This document shows, piece by piece, positions 8,091 to 17,416 of a stretch of 64,000 bases of DNA (position 1 is the first letter of the stretch; the number at the start of each line of letters is the position of its first letter). The position numbers were made by a program, and so were the translations under genes. The stretch is from Salipiger profundus (GTDB lineage: Bacteria > Pseudomonadota > Alphaproteobacteria > Rhodobacterales > Rhodobacteraceae), in the NCBI RefSeq assembly GCF_001969385.1, contig NZ_CP014796.1:2745501-2809500 (forward strand), given 5' to 3'. The notes below the pieces were generated by a model, which was given only the letters and a program-made list of their open reading frames with translations, searched no databases and was not told the DNA's origin.

Positions 8091-8149
8091 TTGCGTGGCG
8101 GTGCCCCGCCGCGTATCAGACCCCAAAACGATAAAGGACTCCCGGGCTC

Positions 8150-10102
8150 ATGCGTCTTTCGAGATTCGCCATCCCCGCCGCGACCCTTCTTGCCGCCGCG
8201 ATCCTCTGCCTGCTTGCCGCGTTCTTCGCATCGCGCCTGGTCGAGAACACGTCACGCACCGAGGTCGGCACAGCGCTGGACATGGCGGAACTGGACTGGG
8301 CCGAGGTCGACGTGAACGGGCTTCAGGTCTTTCTCATCGGCGAGGCCCCGGACGAGGCCGCGCGCTTCGAGGCGGTCACCGTCGCGGGCACGGTCGTCGA
8401 TTCGGCCCGCGTGATCGACCAGATGCTGGTGGCAGAGCCCGACGATATCCGGGCGCCCCGCTTCTCGGTCGAGATCCTGCGCAACGACGAGGGCATCTCG
8501 GTCATCGGGCTGGTGCCCGCCGACACCGATCGCGAAGCGCTGATCGAACGGTTCCGCGGGCTCGTCGGCGAGGACGGCGAGGTCTCGGACCTGCTCGAGG
8601 TGTCCGATTTCCCCGAGCCCGAGGGCTGGGACGACGCGCTGACCTTCGCGGAGCGTTCGATGCACGACCTGCCGCGCTCGAAGGTCTCGGTCGAGGCCGG
8701 GCGCGTGCAGATCAAGGCGATGACCGACAGCGACCGCGAGCGCCGCGACCTGCGCGCCGATCTCGAGCGTCGCGCACCCGAGGGGATGGAGCTGGCGCTG
8801 GAGCTGTCGGCGCCGCGCCCGGTCATCACGCCGTTCACCCTGCGCTTCCTGATCGACGACGACGGTGCACGGTTCGACGCCTGCTCGGCCGACACCAAGG
8901 CGGCGCGCGACCGGATCCTCGCGGCGGCCCAGGACGCCGGCGTCGGCGAGGATGCGACCTGCCGTCTGGGCCTTGGCGTGCCCACGCGCGAGTGGGCCGA
9001 CGCGGCGGTGATGGGCATCGAGGCCGTCGCGAACCTGGGCGGCGGCTCGGTCACCTTCTCGAACGCCGACGTGGCGCTGCTGGCACTCGAGGGCACCGAC
9101 CAGGCCGTGTTCGACCGGGTGGTGGGCGAGCTCGAGAACGGCCTTCCGGAGGTCTTCGCGCTCAAGGCCGTGCTGCCCGAGCCGCCCGAGGAAGAAGAGC
9201 AGGGCCCGCCCGAGTTCACCGCGACTCTCTCGCCCGAGGGCTCGGTGCAGCTGCGCGGACGCATCAACTCGGAAATCAGCCGCCAGACCGCCGACAGCTT
9301 CGCCAAGGCGCGCTTCGGATCCGAAGCCGTTTACACCGCGGCCCGGGTCGACGACACGCTGCCGTCGGGCTGGCCCGCGCGCGTGCTCGCCGGGCTCGAG
9401 GCGCTGGGCGAGCTGTCGAACGGCGTGGTGCGGGTGACGCCCGACCTCGTGAGTGTCGCGGGCAATACCGGCAACTCGGACGCCAACGCGGTGATCTCGG
9501 GGCTGCTGGCCGACAAGCTGGGCGAGACCGCCGATTTCGAGATCGAGGTCACCTATCAGGAGAAGCTCGACCCGACGCTGGGTATCCCGACGCCGGAGGA
9601 ATGCGAGGCGCAGATCGTCGACATCATCGGCGACCGCAAGATCACCTTCGAGCCGGGCTCGGCCAACCTCGACGCCTCGGCCAAGGACGTGATGGACGAC
9701 ATCGCGGAGCTTCTGAAGCTCTGCGGCGACATCCCGCTCGAGATCCAGGGCCACACCGACAGCCAGGGCCGCGAGTCGATGAACCAGCAACTCAGCCAGG
9801 AGCGGGCGCAGTCGGTCCTCAACGCGCTGCGCAACCGGATGGTCCTGACCGCCTCCTACCGGGTGACGGGCTACGGCGAGGAACAGCCCATCGCCGACAA
9901 CGACACCGAGGAAGGGCGCGAGGCGAACCGCCGGATCGAGTTCAAGCTGGTCCGCCCCGAGCCGGTCGAAGAAGAGCTGACCACGCTGGAACAGCTTGAA
10001 GAAGCCGCCGAGGCAGGCGATACCGAAGAAGAAGGCGCGCAGGCAGACACCGCAGAAGACGCGCAAGGCACCGAAAACGGGGCAGAAGGGGCAGGAGAAT
10101 GA
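8150..10102 (+). CDS. OmpA-family envelope protein with BON-like region
   Basis: A 650-residue protein. An N-terminal hydrophobic segment (about 5-28) acts as signal or membrane anchor. The long middle part has repeated mixed alpha/beta segments resembling BON-type domains (inference). Residues about 498-600 are a peptidoglycan-binding OmpA C-terminal domain, with ITFEPGSANLD, the IQGHTDSQG turn and the closing EANRRIEFKL. A 45-residue acidic Glu/Ala-rich tail follows. It is likely periplasmic, anchored in the inner membrane and bound to peptidoglycan. Its stop overlaps the start of a small coiled-coil membrane protein (ATGA), so the two are probably made together. Confidence 0.85.
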   Translation: MRLSRFAIPAATLLAAAILCLLAAFFASRLVENTSRTEVGTALDMAELDWAEVDVNGLQVFLIGEAPDEAARFEAVTVAGTVVDSARVIDQMLVAEPDDIRAPRFSVEILRNDEGISVIGLVPADTDREALIERFRGLVGEDGEVSDLLEVSDFPEPEGWDDALTFAERSMHDLPRSKVSVEAGRVQIKAMTDSDRERRDLRADLERRAPEGMELALELSAPRPVITPFTLRFLIDDDGARFDACSADTKAARDRILAAAQDAGVGEDATCRLGLGVPTREWADAAVMGIEAVANLGGGSVTFSNADVALLALEGTDQAVFDRVVGELENGLPEVFALKAVLPEPPEEEEQGPPEFTATLSPEGSVQLRGRINSEISRQTADSFAKARFGSEAVYTAARVDDTLPSGWPARVLAGLEALGELSNGVVRVTPDLVSVAGNTGNSDANAVISGLLADKLGETADFEIEVTYQEKLDPTLGIPTPEECEAQIVDIIGDRKITFEPGSANLDASAKDVMDDIAELLKLCGDIPLEIQGHTDSQGRESMNQQLSQERAQSVLNALRNRMVLTASYRVTGYGEEQPIADNDTEEGREANRRIEFKLVRPEPVEEELTTLEQLEEAAEAGDTEEEGAQADTAEDAQGTENGAEGAGE

Positions 10103-10431
10103 ACAGGACCGAATTCGTGATCGCCACGGCGATCATTCTCTTCGTGGCCTTCTGCATGGGCTGGTTCGCGAACTGGCTGGTGCATCGCATCAAGCGGGTC
10201 AGCCAGGCCGACGTGGACCAGCTCGAACGCATGAGCCAGGAGCTGCACGAAGCGGAAGAGACCCGCGACCAGGCGATTACCTACCTGCAGCAGCGCGAGG
10301 CGGAACTCACCAACCAGCTCGCCCAGACCGAGGCCGAGCTCTCTGCCGCCATGGATGGGCTGCGCGAAGCCCGCCGCGAGGCCGAGGAACTGCGCGCCTG
10401 GATCGACCGCGACAAGGGCGGCGCGGCCTGA
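10099..10431 (+). CDS. Small membrane-anchored coiled-coil protein
   Basis: A 110-residue protein with one N-terminal membrane helix (residues about 6-28, ATAIILFVAFCMGWFANWLV). The rest is Glu/Arg/Leu-rich heptad sequence (about 35-105), a predicted coiled coil. It overlaps the OmpA-family gene upstream by four bases, which points to a joint envelope function. I do not recognise a named family. Confidence 0.8.
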   Translation: MNRTEFVIATAIILFVAFCMGWFANWLVHRIKRVSQADVDQLERMSQELHEAEETRDQAITYLQQREAELTNQLAQTEAELSAAMDGLREARREAEELRAWIDRDKGGAA

Positions 10432-10621
10432 CCTTGCGGCGCCGCTGACGCGGCACGCGATCAGCCCCGGGCCGCCTCTTGGCGACCCGCGGCGGCGGGC
10501 GCCCGTGGCAGGCGGGTGTGGCCGGATCCCGGCCTTGCAAGGGTGGTATTACACGGCTGGCCGGGGCGTCTTTCCATTTCGCGCGCGGCCTCGTAAGAGG
10601 CTGGCGAAAGGAAGGTGCTTC

Positions 10622-11275
10622 ATGTCCCATGTCACGCTTGTGCGCCACGGCCAGGCCAATTCCGCAGCGCGCGACGAGCTCTCCTATGACCGGCTGAGCG
10701 ACCTTGGGCGACAGCAGGCGCGCTGGCTCGGTGGGCATCTGCGCGGCACCGGCGACCGCTTCGCCCGAGCCTATTGCGGCACGCTCACCCGGCACCGTCA
10801 GACCGCCGAGGAGATGGCGCTCGACCTCGAGGTGGTCGAGGACGCGCGGCTCAACGAGCTTGAATATTTCACCATGGCGCAGCTCTTCGCCGAGCAGCAC
10901 GGCGTGCCGCTGCCCGGTGACCGCGAGGAGTTCATCCTCCACATGCCGCGTCTCTTCACCATGTGGCACGAGGGGGCGCTCGAGGGCGCGCCGGAGAGCT
11001 TCGCCGATTTCGAGGCCCGCGTCGGCGACGTGGTGCGCGAGATCTCGGAAGGCAGCGGGCGCGCCGTCGTGGTGACCTCGGGCGGCCTCATCGGCATGGC
11101 GATGCGGGTGACCATGGGGCTCGGGATGAGCGCCTTCGCCCACGCCTGCATCGCGATCGAGAACACCTCGATGCACCGCTTCCAGCCGCTCGCCACCGGG
11201 CTGGCGCTGACCCAGTTCAACGCGGTGCCGCATCTCGAGAGCGCCGACCGCGCCCACGCCCGGACGCATCTCTAG
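10622..11275 (+). CDS. Histidine phosphatase family protein
   Basis: A 217-residue protein. The phosphohistidine motif LVRHGQAN (6-13) with H9 as nucleophile opens the protein, R52/H-type residues follow (GTLTRHRQTAEEM), and VVVTSGGLIGMA replaces the classical second-His V-x-H-G-G motif. The expected second catalytic His is therefore a Ser, so activity may be altered or absent. Broad-specificity phosphatases and mutases belong to this superfamily. The start at 10622 follows a GGAAGG ribosome-binding site. Confidence 0.82.
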   Translation: MSHVTLVRHGQANSAARDELSYDRLSDLGRQQARWLGGHLRGTGDRFARAYCGTLTRHRQTAEEMALDLEVVEDARLNELEYFTMAQLFAEQHGVPLPGDREEFILHMPRLFTMWHEGALEGAPESFADFEARVGDVVREISEGSGRAVVVTSGGLIGMAMRVTMGLGMSAFAHACIAIENTSMHRFQPLATGLALTQFNAVPHLESADRAHARTHL

Positions 11276-11339
11276 AGGCTTCGGCTTTCACCGCCCGGGC
11301 GGCTGCGCTAGCGTGGCGCCGAACAGACGGAGAGAGACG

Positions 11340-12404
11340 ATGACACATCTCTGGGTGCGCGCCGAACAGCGCCCGAACGAGGACCGCGTCGGTATCACGC
11401 CCGAGGGCGTGGCGGCGCTGATCGCGCAGGGCATGCGCGTGACGGTCGAGGACAGCCGCACGCGCATTATCGGCATCGACGCCTACCGCGCGGCCGGCGC
11501 CGAGATCGCCGTCGAGGCCAGCTGGCCCGAGGCGCCGCGCGACGCGCTGATCTTCGGCCTCAAGGAATTGCCCGAGGACGGCACGCCGCTGGTGCACCGT
11601 CACATCATGTTCGGCCACGCCTACAAGGGGCAGGCTGCCGGGCAACGGCTGCTGAAGCGCTTCGCGGAGGGCGGCGGGGCGCTCTACGATCTGGAATACC
11701 TCGTCGACGACGACGGCCGCCGGGTTGCCGCCTTCGGCTACTGGGCCGGCTACGCGGGGGCTGCGGTGTCGCTCTTCGCCTGGGCCGCGCAGCAGGCGGG
11801 CGGCATCTGCGCGCCGGTCTCGACCTGGCCCAATTCCGCCGAGATGGAGGGCGACCTCGCCTCGGCGCTGGAAGGCGCGGCGGGCGCCGACAGACCGCGC
11901 GCCATGGTCATCGGGGCGCTGGGGCGCGTCGGCACCGGCGCGAGCGATCTTTGCGAGAAGATGGACGTGCGCGTGACACAGTGGGACATGGCCGAGACCG
12001 CACACGGCGGGCCTTTCCCGGAGGTGCTGGCGCACGAGCTCTTCCTCAACTGCATCCTCGCCCGCCCGGGCACGCCGGTCTTCGTGCCGGCTTCGGCCCC
12101 CACCGGCCCGCGCGCGCTGCGGGTGATCGGTGACATCGCCTGCGATCCCGACAGCGACTTCTCGCCCGTGAAGGTCTACGACCGGGCCACCAGCTGGGAG
12201 GCGCCGGTGCTGCGCGTTCACGAGACGCCGCCGCTCGACGTCATGGCGATCGACAACCTGCCCTCGCTGCTGCCGCTGGAGAGCAGCCGCGATTTCGCCG
12301 GGCAGCTGCTGCCGTGGCTGGCGCGGCTCGACGCGCTGGATGCGGGTGTCTGGGGCCGGGCACATCAAACCTTTCTCGACCACAAACCGGAGACGACGAC
12401 ATGA
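11340..12404 (+). CDS. Saccharopine dehydrogenase (lysine-forming/ketoglutarate-reductase type)
   Basis: A 354-residue protein. The N-terminal 120 residues match the alanine dehydrogenase/PNT N-terminal fold used by LYS1-type saccharopine dehydrogenases (RAEQRPNEDRVGITPEGVA at 6-24). A Rossmann segment with MVIGALGRVGTGA lies in the middle. LYS1-type enzymes interconvert lysine plus 2-oxoglutarate and saccharopine with NAD(P)H. It overlaps the next gene by four bases (ATGA). Together the pair fits lysine catabolism by the saccharopine route. Direction and cofactor cannot be read from sequence. Confidence 0.85.
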   Translation: MTHLWVRAEQRPNEDRVGITPEGVAALIAQGMRVTVEDSRTRIIGIDAYRAAGAEIAVEASWPEAPRDALIFGLKELPEDGTPLVHRHIMFGHAYKGQAAGQRLLKRFAEGGGALYDLEYLVDDDGRRVAAFGYWAGYAGAAVSLFAWAAQQAGGICAPVSTWPNSAEMEGDLASALEGAAGADRPRAMVIGALGRVGTGASDLCEKMDVRVTQWDMAETAHGGPFPEVLAHELFLNCILARPGTPVFVPASAPTGPRALRVIGDIACDPDSDFSPVKVYDRATSWEAPVLRVHETPPLDVMAIDNLPSLLPLESSRDFAGQLLPWLARLDALDAGVWGRAHQTFLDHKPETTT

Positions 12405-13525
12405 TTCACTGGTGCGGAACGGGGCTTTCGGCGGTGCCGGGGCTGCGACGGCTCATCGAGGCCGGCCACGATGTGACGGTGTGGAACCGCACCGAGGAAA
12501 AGGCCCGCGACGCCGTCGGAGACCTCACGGACAACATCCGCGTCTTCGATCCGACGATGCTCAAGGAAGTCGTGGAGGCCGGCGACGTTGTGGTCTCCAT
12601 GCTGCCGGCGACCTGGCACGTGCCGCTGGCCGAGATGGCGGTGGAGCAGGGCGCGCATTTCGTCTCGTCGAGCTACATCGCGCCGGAGATGCGCGACCTC
12701 GACAGCGCGGCGAAGGCCGCCGGGGTCTCGCTGGTCAACGAAGTCGGGCTGGACCCGGGCATCGACCACCTGATGGCGCATGACCTGATGCGGGCCTACC
12801 GCGAGTCCGATGCCTTCGATCCCGAGAACGTGCTGAGCTTCCACAGCTACTGCGGCGGCCTGCCGAAGCACGCCAACGCCTTCCGCTACAAGTTCTCCTG
12901 GGCGCCGGTCGGCGTGCTCAAGGCGCTGCGGTCGCCGTCGCGGTCGATCCGCCAGTTCTCGGAGCTGGAGGTGTCGCGGCCGTGGGACGCGCTGGGGCGC
13001 TACGATGCGCCGCTCGATCCGCCCGAGACCTTCGAGGTTTACCCCAACCGCGATTCCCTGCCGTTCATGGCGGAATACGGCTTCGAGCCCGGCTGGAAGG
13101 TGAAGGACTTCGTGCGCGGCACGCTGCGCCTGAACGGTTGGGCGGAGGCATGGAAGGATGTCTTCGCGACAGTCGAGACGGCGGACGACGCGGCGCTCGA
13201 AGAGCTTGCGGCGGAGCTTCTGGCCGAGAACGCCTACGAGGAGGGAGAGCCCGACCGGGTGGTTCTCTGCGTCTCGCTGGAGGCGGCGAAGGACGGTGTG
13301 CCGGTCTGGCACAAGACCTGGGTGATGGACGCCTGGGGCGACGCACGCGGCAACGCCATGGGGCGGCTGGTTTCGGTTCCGGTGTCGCTGGCGATCGAGG
13401 CGGTGCTAGCCCGCGAGATCCCGGCGGGTGTCTCGGCGGCGCCGTCGGATCCGAAGCTGGTGGGCCGCTTCCTCGACGAGGTGCAGGTCCTGGCGCAGCG
13501 GCTCATGCGGGTCGACCAGGTCTGA
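12401..13525 (+). CDS. Saccharopine dehydrogenase (glutamate-forming type)
   Basis: A 374-residue protein. It opens with a Rossmann-like GTGLSAVPGLRRLIEAGHDV pattern (6-25) and continues with the saccharopine reductase C-terminal fold, including NEVGLDPGIDHLMAHDLM. Enzymes of this type convert saccharopine to 2-aminoadipate semialdehyde and glutamate or the reverse. Four-base overlap with the upstream gene shows translational coupling. The first glycine-rich loop is shorter than usual (WCGTG instead of GxGxxG with full spacing). A clear rho-independent terminator lies 90 bases downstream. Confidence 0.85.
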   Translation: MIHWCGTGLSAVPGLRRLIEAGHDVTVWNRTEEKARDAVGDLTDNIRVFDPTMLKEVVEAGDVVVSMLPATWHVPLAEMAVEQGAHFVSSSYIAPEMRDLDSAAKAAGVSLVNEVGLDPGIDHLMAHDLMRAYRESDAFDPENVLSFHSYCGGLPKHANAFRYKFSWAPVGVLKALRSPSRSIRQFSELEVSRPWDALGRYDAPLDPPETFEVYPNRDSLPFMAEYGFEPGWKVKDFVRGTLRLNGWAEAWKDVFATVETADDAALEELAAELLAENAYEEGEPDRVVLCVSLEAAKDGVPVWHKTWVMDAWGDARGNAMGRLVSVPVSLAIEAVLAREIPAGVSAAPSDPKLVGRFLDEVQVLAQRLMRVDQV

Positions 13526-13614
13526 GAGCTTGGCCGGGGAGGGGTGCAAACCCACCCTGCGCCGGGTCGCGCCGTTTCGGTCGGAGGTCGCAAACAGGCG
13601 CGGTGTCAGTGAAG

Positions 13615-13643
13615 GGGGCGGGCTTTCGGGCCTGCCCCTTTTT
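13615..13643 (+). terminator. Rho-independent terminator after the saccharopine operon
   Basis: GGGGCGGGC (13615-13623) pairs with GCCTGCCCC (13630-13638) with one G-U pair, six-base loop, followed directly by five T residues. Confidence 0.85.
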
Positions 13644-13692
13644 GCGTGCGGTGACGGCATGACGGCGCGGCCCGCGGGGCAGGGCCCAAATG

Positions 13693-13719
13693 AAAAGAGC
13701 GGACCCCGGGGCCCGCTCT
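13693..13719 (-). terminator. Terminator of the coxB-coxC operon
   Basis: Read on the minus strand, AGAGCGG and CCGCTCT arms enclose a GC-rich core and are followed by TTTTCATTT. It lies about 50 bases after the coxC stop. Confidence 0.75.
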
Positions 13720-13731
13720 GTTGGTCGCGTA

Positions 13732-13752
13732 GGGTGGGCGATCCGCCCACCC
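13732..13752. repeat. GGGTGGGC palindrome, copy A
   Basis: GGGTGGGCG (13732-13740), loop ATC, CGCCCACCC (13744-13752). The same 9-bp stem with a different 3-nt loop occurs at 25314 and 40400. It sits immediately past the coxC 3' end. Confidence 0.7.
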
Positions 13753-13766
13753 GAATGGTGCCGGGC

Positions 13767-14567
13767 TCAACCGCCCCAGACGTAGACGGCGGCGAAGAGG
13801 AACAGCCAGACCACGTCGACGAAGTGCCAGTACCAGGCCGCGGCCTCGAAGCCGACGTGCTTGGTGGGCGTGAAATCGCCCTTCATCAGCCGCAGCAGGC
13901 AGACGAAGAGGAAGATCGTGCCGATGATCACGTGCGCGCCGTGGAAGCCGGTCGCCATGAAGAAGTTGGCGCCGTAGATGTTGCCCGAAAAGCCGAAGGC
14001 CGCGTGGCTGTACTCGTAGGCCTGGAAGATCGAGAAGATCACGCCGAGCACGATGGCGATGGTCAGGCCCCACTTCATGTCCTGGCGGTTGTTCTCATGA
14101 ACGAGCGCGTGGTGTGCCCATGTCGCGGCACAGCCCGAGAGCAGCAGGATCATGGTGTTGATCAGCGGCAGGTGCCACGGGTCGAAGGTCTCGATCCCGG
14201 CGGGCGGCCAGACGCCGTCCTGTGCGGGCGAGTTCGGGCCCATCGGGTACATGGCGTGCTTGAAGAAGCTCCAGAACCACGCGAAGAAGAACATCGCCTC
14301 GGACATGATGAAGAGGATGAAGCCGTACTTCAGGCCGATCTGCACGACAGGCGTGTGGTCGCCGACGCGGCTCTCGGAGATCACGTCGGACCACCAGCCG
14401 AACATGACGTAGAGCACGCCGACGAAGCCGGCGAGGAAGATCCAGGGGCCGCTGTCGTGCATCCAGAGGACCAGTCCAAAGAGCATGACGAACGAGGCCA
14501 CCGCGGCCATGAACGGCCAGATGGAGGGGTTCAGAATATGGTAGTCGTGGTTCTTAGCGTGCGCCAT
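13767..14567 (-). CDS. coxC: Cytochrome c oxidase subunit III
   Basis: A 266-residue membrane protein with seven hydrophobic segments. It starts [19 protein letters not shown], the normal alphaproteobacterial subunit III N-terminus, and carries conserved helices with [21 protein letters not shown] and the C-terminal [10 protein letters not shown] and [13 protein letters not shown] stretches. It is part of the aa3-type terminal oxidase in the cytoplasmic membrane. It is the last gene of the coxB-ctaB-small ORF-ctaG-coxC operon and is closed by a terminator. Confidence 0.96.
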   Translation of the reverse strand: MAHAKNHDYHILNPSIWPFMAAVASFVMLFGLVLWMHDSGPWIFLAGFVGVLYVMFGWWSDVISESRVGDHTPVVQIGLKYGFILFIMSEAMFFFAWFWSFFKHAMYPMGPNSPAQDGVWPPAGIETFDPWHLPLINTMILLLSGCAATWAHHALVHENNRQDMKWGLTIAIVLGVIFSIFQAYEYSHAAFGFSGNIYGANFFMATGFHGAHVIIGTIFLFVCLLRLMKGDFTPTKHVGFEAAAWYWHFVDVVWLFLFAAVYVWGG

Positions 14568-14602
14568 CTTGTTGTCCTTCGTGTCCCTCGTTGGTGCGGC
14601 GA

Positions 14603-15190
14603 TCAGTTGACGGACGTTTCGTCGTCCGCGGTCTTGTCATCGAGCGCGGCCTGCACGTCCTCGGGCAGGTCGATCTCGTAGAAGGTATAGCTGAGCGTGA
14701 TGTGCTTGGTGTATTTCGCGTCGCGGTCGTCGACGATCTCGGGGTCGACGAAGAAGCTCACCGGCATCTGCACCCGTTCGCCGGGCATCAGCACCTGCTC
14801 TGTGAAGCAGAAGCACTCCACCTTGTTGAAGAAACCTCCTGCCTCGTAGGGGTAGACGTTGTAGGAGGCTTGGCCGGCGATCGGCCGGTCGGTGGGGTTG
14901 TAGGCCTCGTAGAAGGCCAGCCCATCTTCGCCGATGCGCAGGGTCATCTCGGTCTGCGCGGGCTTGAATTCCCACGGGAAGTCGCGGTTCACCGAGCCGT
15001 CGAAGCGGACCTTGATGGTGCGGTCGAGGATCTCGCCCGCCGGGCCCTCGGCGACGTTGGTGGTGCCCGCGAAGCCGGTCACCCGGCAGAACCAGTTGTA
15101 GAACGGGACCGAGGCCCAGGCCATCGCGCCCATGAAGAGCACGACCCCGACGAGCATCAGGAGCGTCTTGTTCTGCTTCTCAATTGCCAT
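14603..15190 (-). CDS. ctaG: Cytochrome c oxidase copper-chaperone assembly protein CtaG/Cox11
   Basis: A 195-residue protein with one N-terminal membrane helix (about 10-30) and a periplasmic immunoglobulin-like domain. The copper-binding CFCF motif is visible in [17 protein letters not shown], followed by [10 protein letters not shown]. It delivers copper to the CuB site of subunit I. The ATG at 15190 gives MAIEKQNK. An alternative start six codons earlier lies inside the preceding small gene. It overlaps that gene by 11 bases. Confidence 0.94.
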   Translation of the reverse strand: MAIEKQNKTLLMLVGVVLFMGAMAWASVPFYNWFCRVTGFAGTTNVAEGPAGEILDRTIKVRFDGSVNRDFPWEFKPAQTEMTLRIGEDGLAFYEAYNPTDRPIAGQASYNVYPYEAGGFFNKVECFCFTEQVLMPGERVQMPVSFFVDPEIVDDRDAKYTKHITLSYTFYEIDLPEDVQAALDDKTADDETSVN

Positions 15191-15356
15191 TCTGCACCTG
15201 CGCGTCACGCTGCAGCGCGGCGGAGAAATTGCCGTTGGTGACCTTCACCACGGTCATGCCGAAGACGATGGCGATGAAGGCCGCCAGCAGCAGGCCCACG
15301 CCCACGTTCCGGCCCAGCCGCCGCTTGTGCAGCTCGTGTTGCTTGGAAATGCTCAT
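15180..15356 (-). CDS. Small single-pass membrane protein of the cox operon
   Basis: A 58-residue protein, basic at the N-terminus (KQHELHKRRLGR), with one hydrophobic helix (about 18-38) and a short polar tail. Its start shares one base with the ctaB stop (TGATG) and its end overlaps ctaG, so it is translated within the operon. A small ORF occurs at this place in related oxidase operons. A role in oxidase assembly is inferred from position only. Confidence 0.75.
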   Translation of the reverse strand: MSISKQHELHKRRLGRNVGVGLLLAAFIAIVFGMTVVKVTNGNFSAALQRDAQVQNGN

Positions 15357-16303
15357 CACCAGCCTCCCAGACCGAAGCGCGACAGGCCGGCCTCGACCAG
15401 GATCGCGCCGAAATGCGCGAAGAGGTAGAGCAGCGACAGCTTGAAGAAGCGCTTCTCGGTCTTGTAGTTGTCCGTTTCCGACGCCGCCTCGTCGCGGCGG
15501 AAGATGTCCCATGCGCCCTTGATGAAGAGCGCGTTCAGCACCAGCGCCACTGCAAGGTAGACCGGGCCGCCGACCGATGTGAAGGCGGTGCCCACGGCCA
15601 GCGCGGCCAGCAGCAGGGTGTAGACGAGAATGTGCACGCGGGTCGAACGGCGCCCGTGCGTGACGGTCAGCATCGGCACGCCCGCGTCGTCGTAGTCCGA
15701 GCGCATGAACAGCGCCAGCGCCCAGAAGTGCGGCGGTGTCCACATGAAGGTGAGCGAGAACATCAGGATGGCCTCGACGCTCACCGAGCCGGTCGCGGCG
15801 GCCCAGCCGATCATCGGGGGGAAGGCCCCGGCGGCGCCGCCGATCACGATGTTCTGCGGCGTCGAGCGCTTCAGCCACATTGTGTAGATGACCACGTAGA
15901 AAAAGATGGTGAAGGCGAGCAGGCCACCGGCAAGCCAGTTGGTCGCGAGGCCGAGGAACACGCAGGAAAAGGCCGAAAGCGCGAGCCCGAGCCCCAGCGC
16001 TTCGCCCGGCTCGACGCGGCCGGCGGGGATGGGCCGCTTCGCGGTGCGCTTCATCACGCCGTCGATGTCCGCGTCCCACCACATGTTGAGCGCCCCCGAG
16101 GCCCCGCCGCCGACGGCGATGAACAGGATGGCGCAAAAGCCGATGAACGGGTGTACCGGCACCGGCGCGGCCAGCAGGCCGACGAAGGCGGTGAACACGA
16201 CCAGCGTCATCACCCGGGGCTTCAGCAGGGCGAAATAGTCGCCTAGCTGTGCCTCGCCGGGCTGGCTGCTGCCGAGGGTGCTGTTGGTGCTGAGATCGGT
16301 CAT
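15356..16303 (-). CDS. ctaB: Heme O synthase (protoheme IX farnesyltransferase)
   Basis: A 315-residue UbiA-superfamily membrane enzyme. The Asp-rich motif NMWWDADIDGVMKRTAKRP is present, with several transmembrane helices on each side and the second motif DYDDAGVPML. It farnesylates heme B to heme O, needed for heme A of the aa3 oxidase. It lies between coxB and the small ORF, and its stop overlaps the next start (TGATG). Confidence 0.95.
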   Translation of the reverse strand: MTDLSTNSTLGSSQPGEAQLGDYFALLKPRVMTLVVFTAFVGLLAAPVPVHPFIGFCAILFIAVGGGASGALNMWWDADIDGVMKRTAKRPIPAGRVEPGEALGLGLALSAFSCVFLGLATNWLAGGLLAFTIFFYVVIYTMWLKRSTPQNIVIGGAAGAFPPMIGWAAATGSVSVEAILMFSLTFMWTPPHFWALALFMRSDYDDAGVPMLTVTHGRRSTRVHILVYTLLLAALAVGTAFTSVGGPVYLAVALVLNALFIKGAWDIFRRDEAASETDNYKTEKRFFKLSLLYLFAHFGAILVEAGLSRFGLGGW

Positions 16304-16342
16304 CGGGTCTTACGGTCTTTCAGGTCTTGGGCAGGGGAGAGC

Positions 16343-16368
16343 GCGCGCCCCGAGGTCGAGGGGCGCGC
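16343..16368. other. Hairpin between coxB and ctaB
   Basis: GCGCGCCCC (16343-16351) is perfectly complementary to GGGGCGCGC (16360-16368), loop of eight. No T-run follows on the minus strand. It may stabilise the coxB message or partly attenuate read-through to ctaB. Confidence 0.5.
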
Positions 16369-16380
16369 CTTGAGCCCGGA

Positions 16381-17259
16381 TCAGGAGCTGGCCAGGTACT
16401 GGCGCACGTCGGTGTACCAGCCTTCTTCCTTGGACGCGGCAAGCCATGCGTCGTAGGCTTCCTGGCTGACGACCTTGACGGTGATCGGCATGTAGGCGTG
16501 GCTGATGCCGCAGAGTTCCGAGCACTGGCCGAAATACACGCCTTCGCGCTCCGCCTCAAACCACAGTTCCGCGATACGGCCCGGGACCGCGTCCTGCTTC
16601 ACGCCGAAGGCGGGGATCGTCCACGAGTGGATCACGTCCGCGCCGGTGACCTGCATGACCACGGTGGCGCCCACGGGCACGACCACGGAGGTGTCGGTCG
16701 CGAGCAGCCATTCGTCGCGGGTGTAGCCGGCCTCGACCAGCTGCTCCTCGACCGCCGGGGTCAGGCGGTTGTCGCCGCCGGTGGCCGGGGCGCCGATCAT
16801 GTAGCTGTCGTATGCGAGGTCTTCGCCGACGTATTCATACCCCCAGTACCACTGGTAGCCGGTGACCTTCACGATGACGTCGCCCTCGGGAATTTCCTGC
16901 TGCTTGAACAGGATCGGCAGCGAGAACGCACCGATCACCACGAGGATCAGGATCGGACCCACGGTCCAGGCGACCTCGACCGGAGTGTTGTGGGTGAAGG
17001 CGGACGGGTTGGGATTGCTGCGGCGGTTGTAGCGGATGAACGCGTAGATCAGCAGCCCGACGACGAGCACGCAGATCGCCGTGATGATGATGAGCAGCAT
17101 CCCGTCGAGCCACTGCAGATCGCGCGCGAGCTCTGTCGCGGCGGGCTGGAAGCCGATTCCCCCCTGATGCGGCCGGCCCACCACTTCCAGGTCCTGGGCG
17201 ATGGCGGGTGCGGCCAGTAGACTGGACATCAGTCCCGTCAGCATCGAAATCTTACGCAT
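16381..17259 (-). CDS. coxB: Cytochrome c oxidase subunit II
   Basis: A 292-residue protein with a cleavable signal peptide (about 1-21, ending APAIAQ), two membrane helices (about 50-75 and 92-115) and a periplasmic cupredoxin domain. The binuclear CuA ligands are present: C246 and C250 in [15 protein letters not shown]254, M257 and the upstream His in [11 protein letters not shown]. It accepts electrons from cytochrome c and passes them to subunit I. The first gene of the operon, it is divergent from tldD across a region with a perfect FNR-type box. Subunit I (ctaD) is not in the window. Confidence 0.96.
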   Translation of the reverse strand: MRKISMLTGLMSSLLAAPAIAQDLEVVGRPHQGGIGFQPAATELARDLQWLDGMLLIIITAICVLVVGLLIYAFIRYNRRSNPNPSAFTHNTPVEVAWTVGPILILVVIGAFSLPILFKQQEIPEGDVIVKVTGYQWYWGYEYVGEDLAYDSYMIGAPATGGDNRLTPAVEEQLVEAGYTRDEWLLATDTSVVVPVGATVVMQVTGADVIHSWTIPAFGVKQDAVPGRIAELWFEAEREGVYFGQCSELCGISHAYMPITVKVVSQEAYDAWLAASKEEGWYTDVRQYLASS

Positions 17260-17416
17260 ATGTCACCTGATCCGGTTGTCGTTCTTCTTCATTCGCAGGA
17301 GGATCAGCCCCGGGGCGGTGCACCCGGGAGGGTCCTCCTCCCTCTGTTCCGCTCTTTAAAAAGCACAGATCGTGTACCAAATAAAGCCGGTCGCTTGCGG
17401 CAAAAACGCGCTTTTT

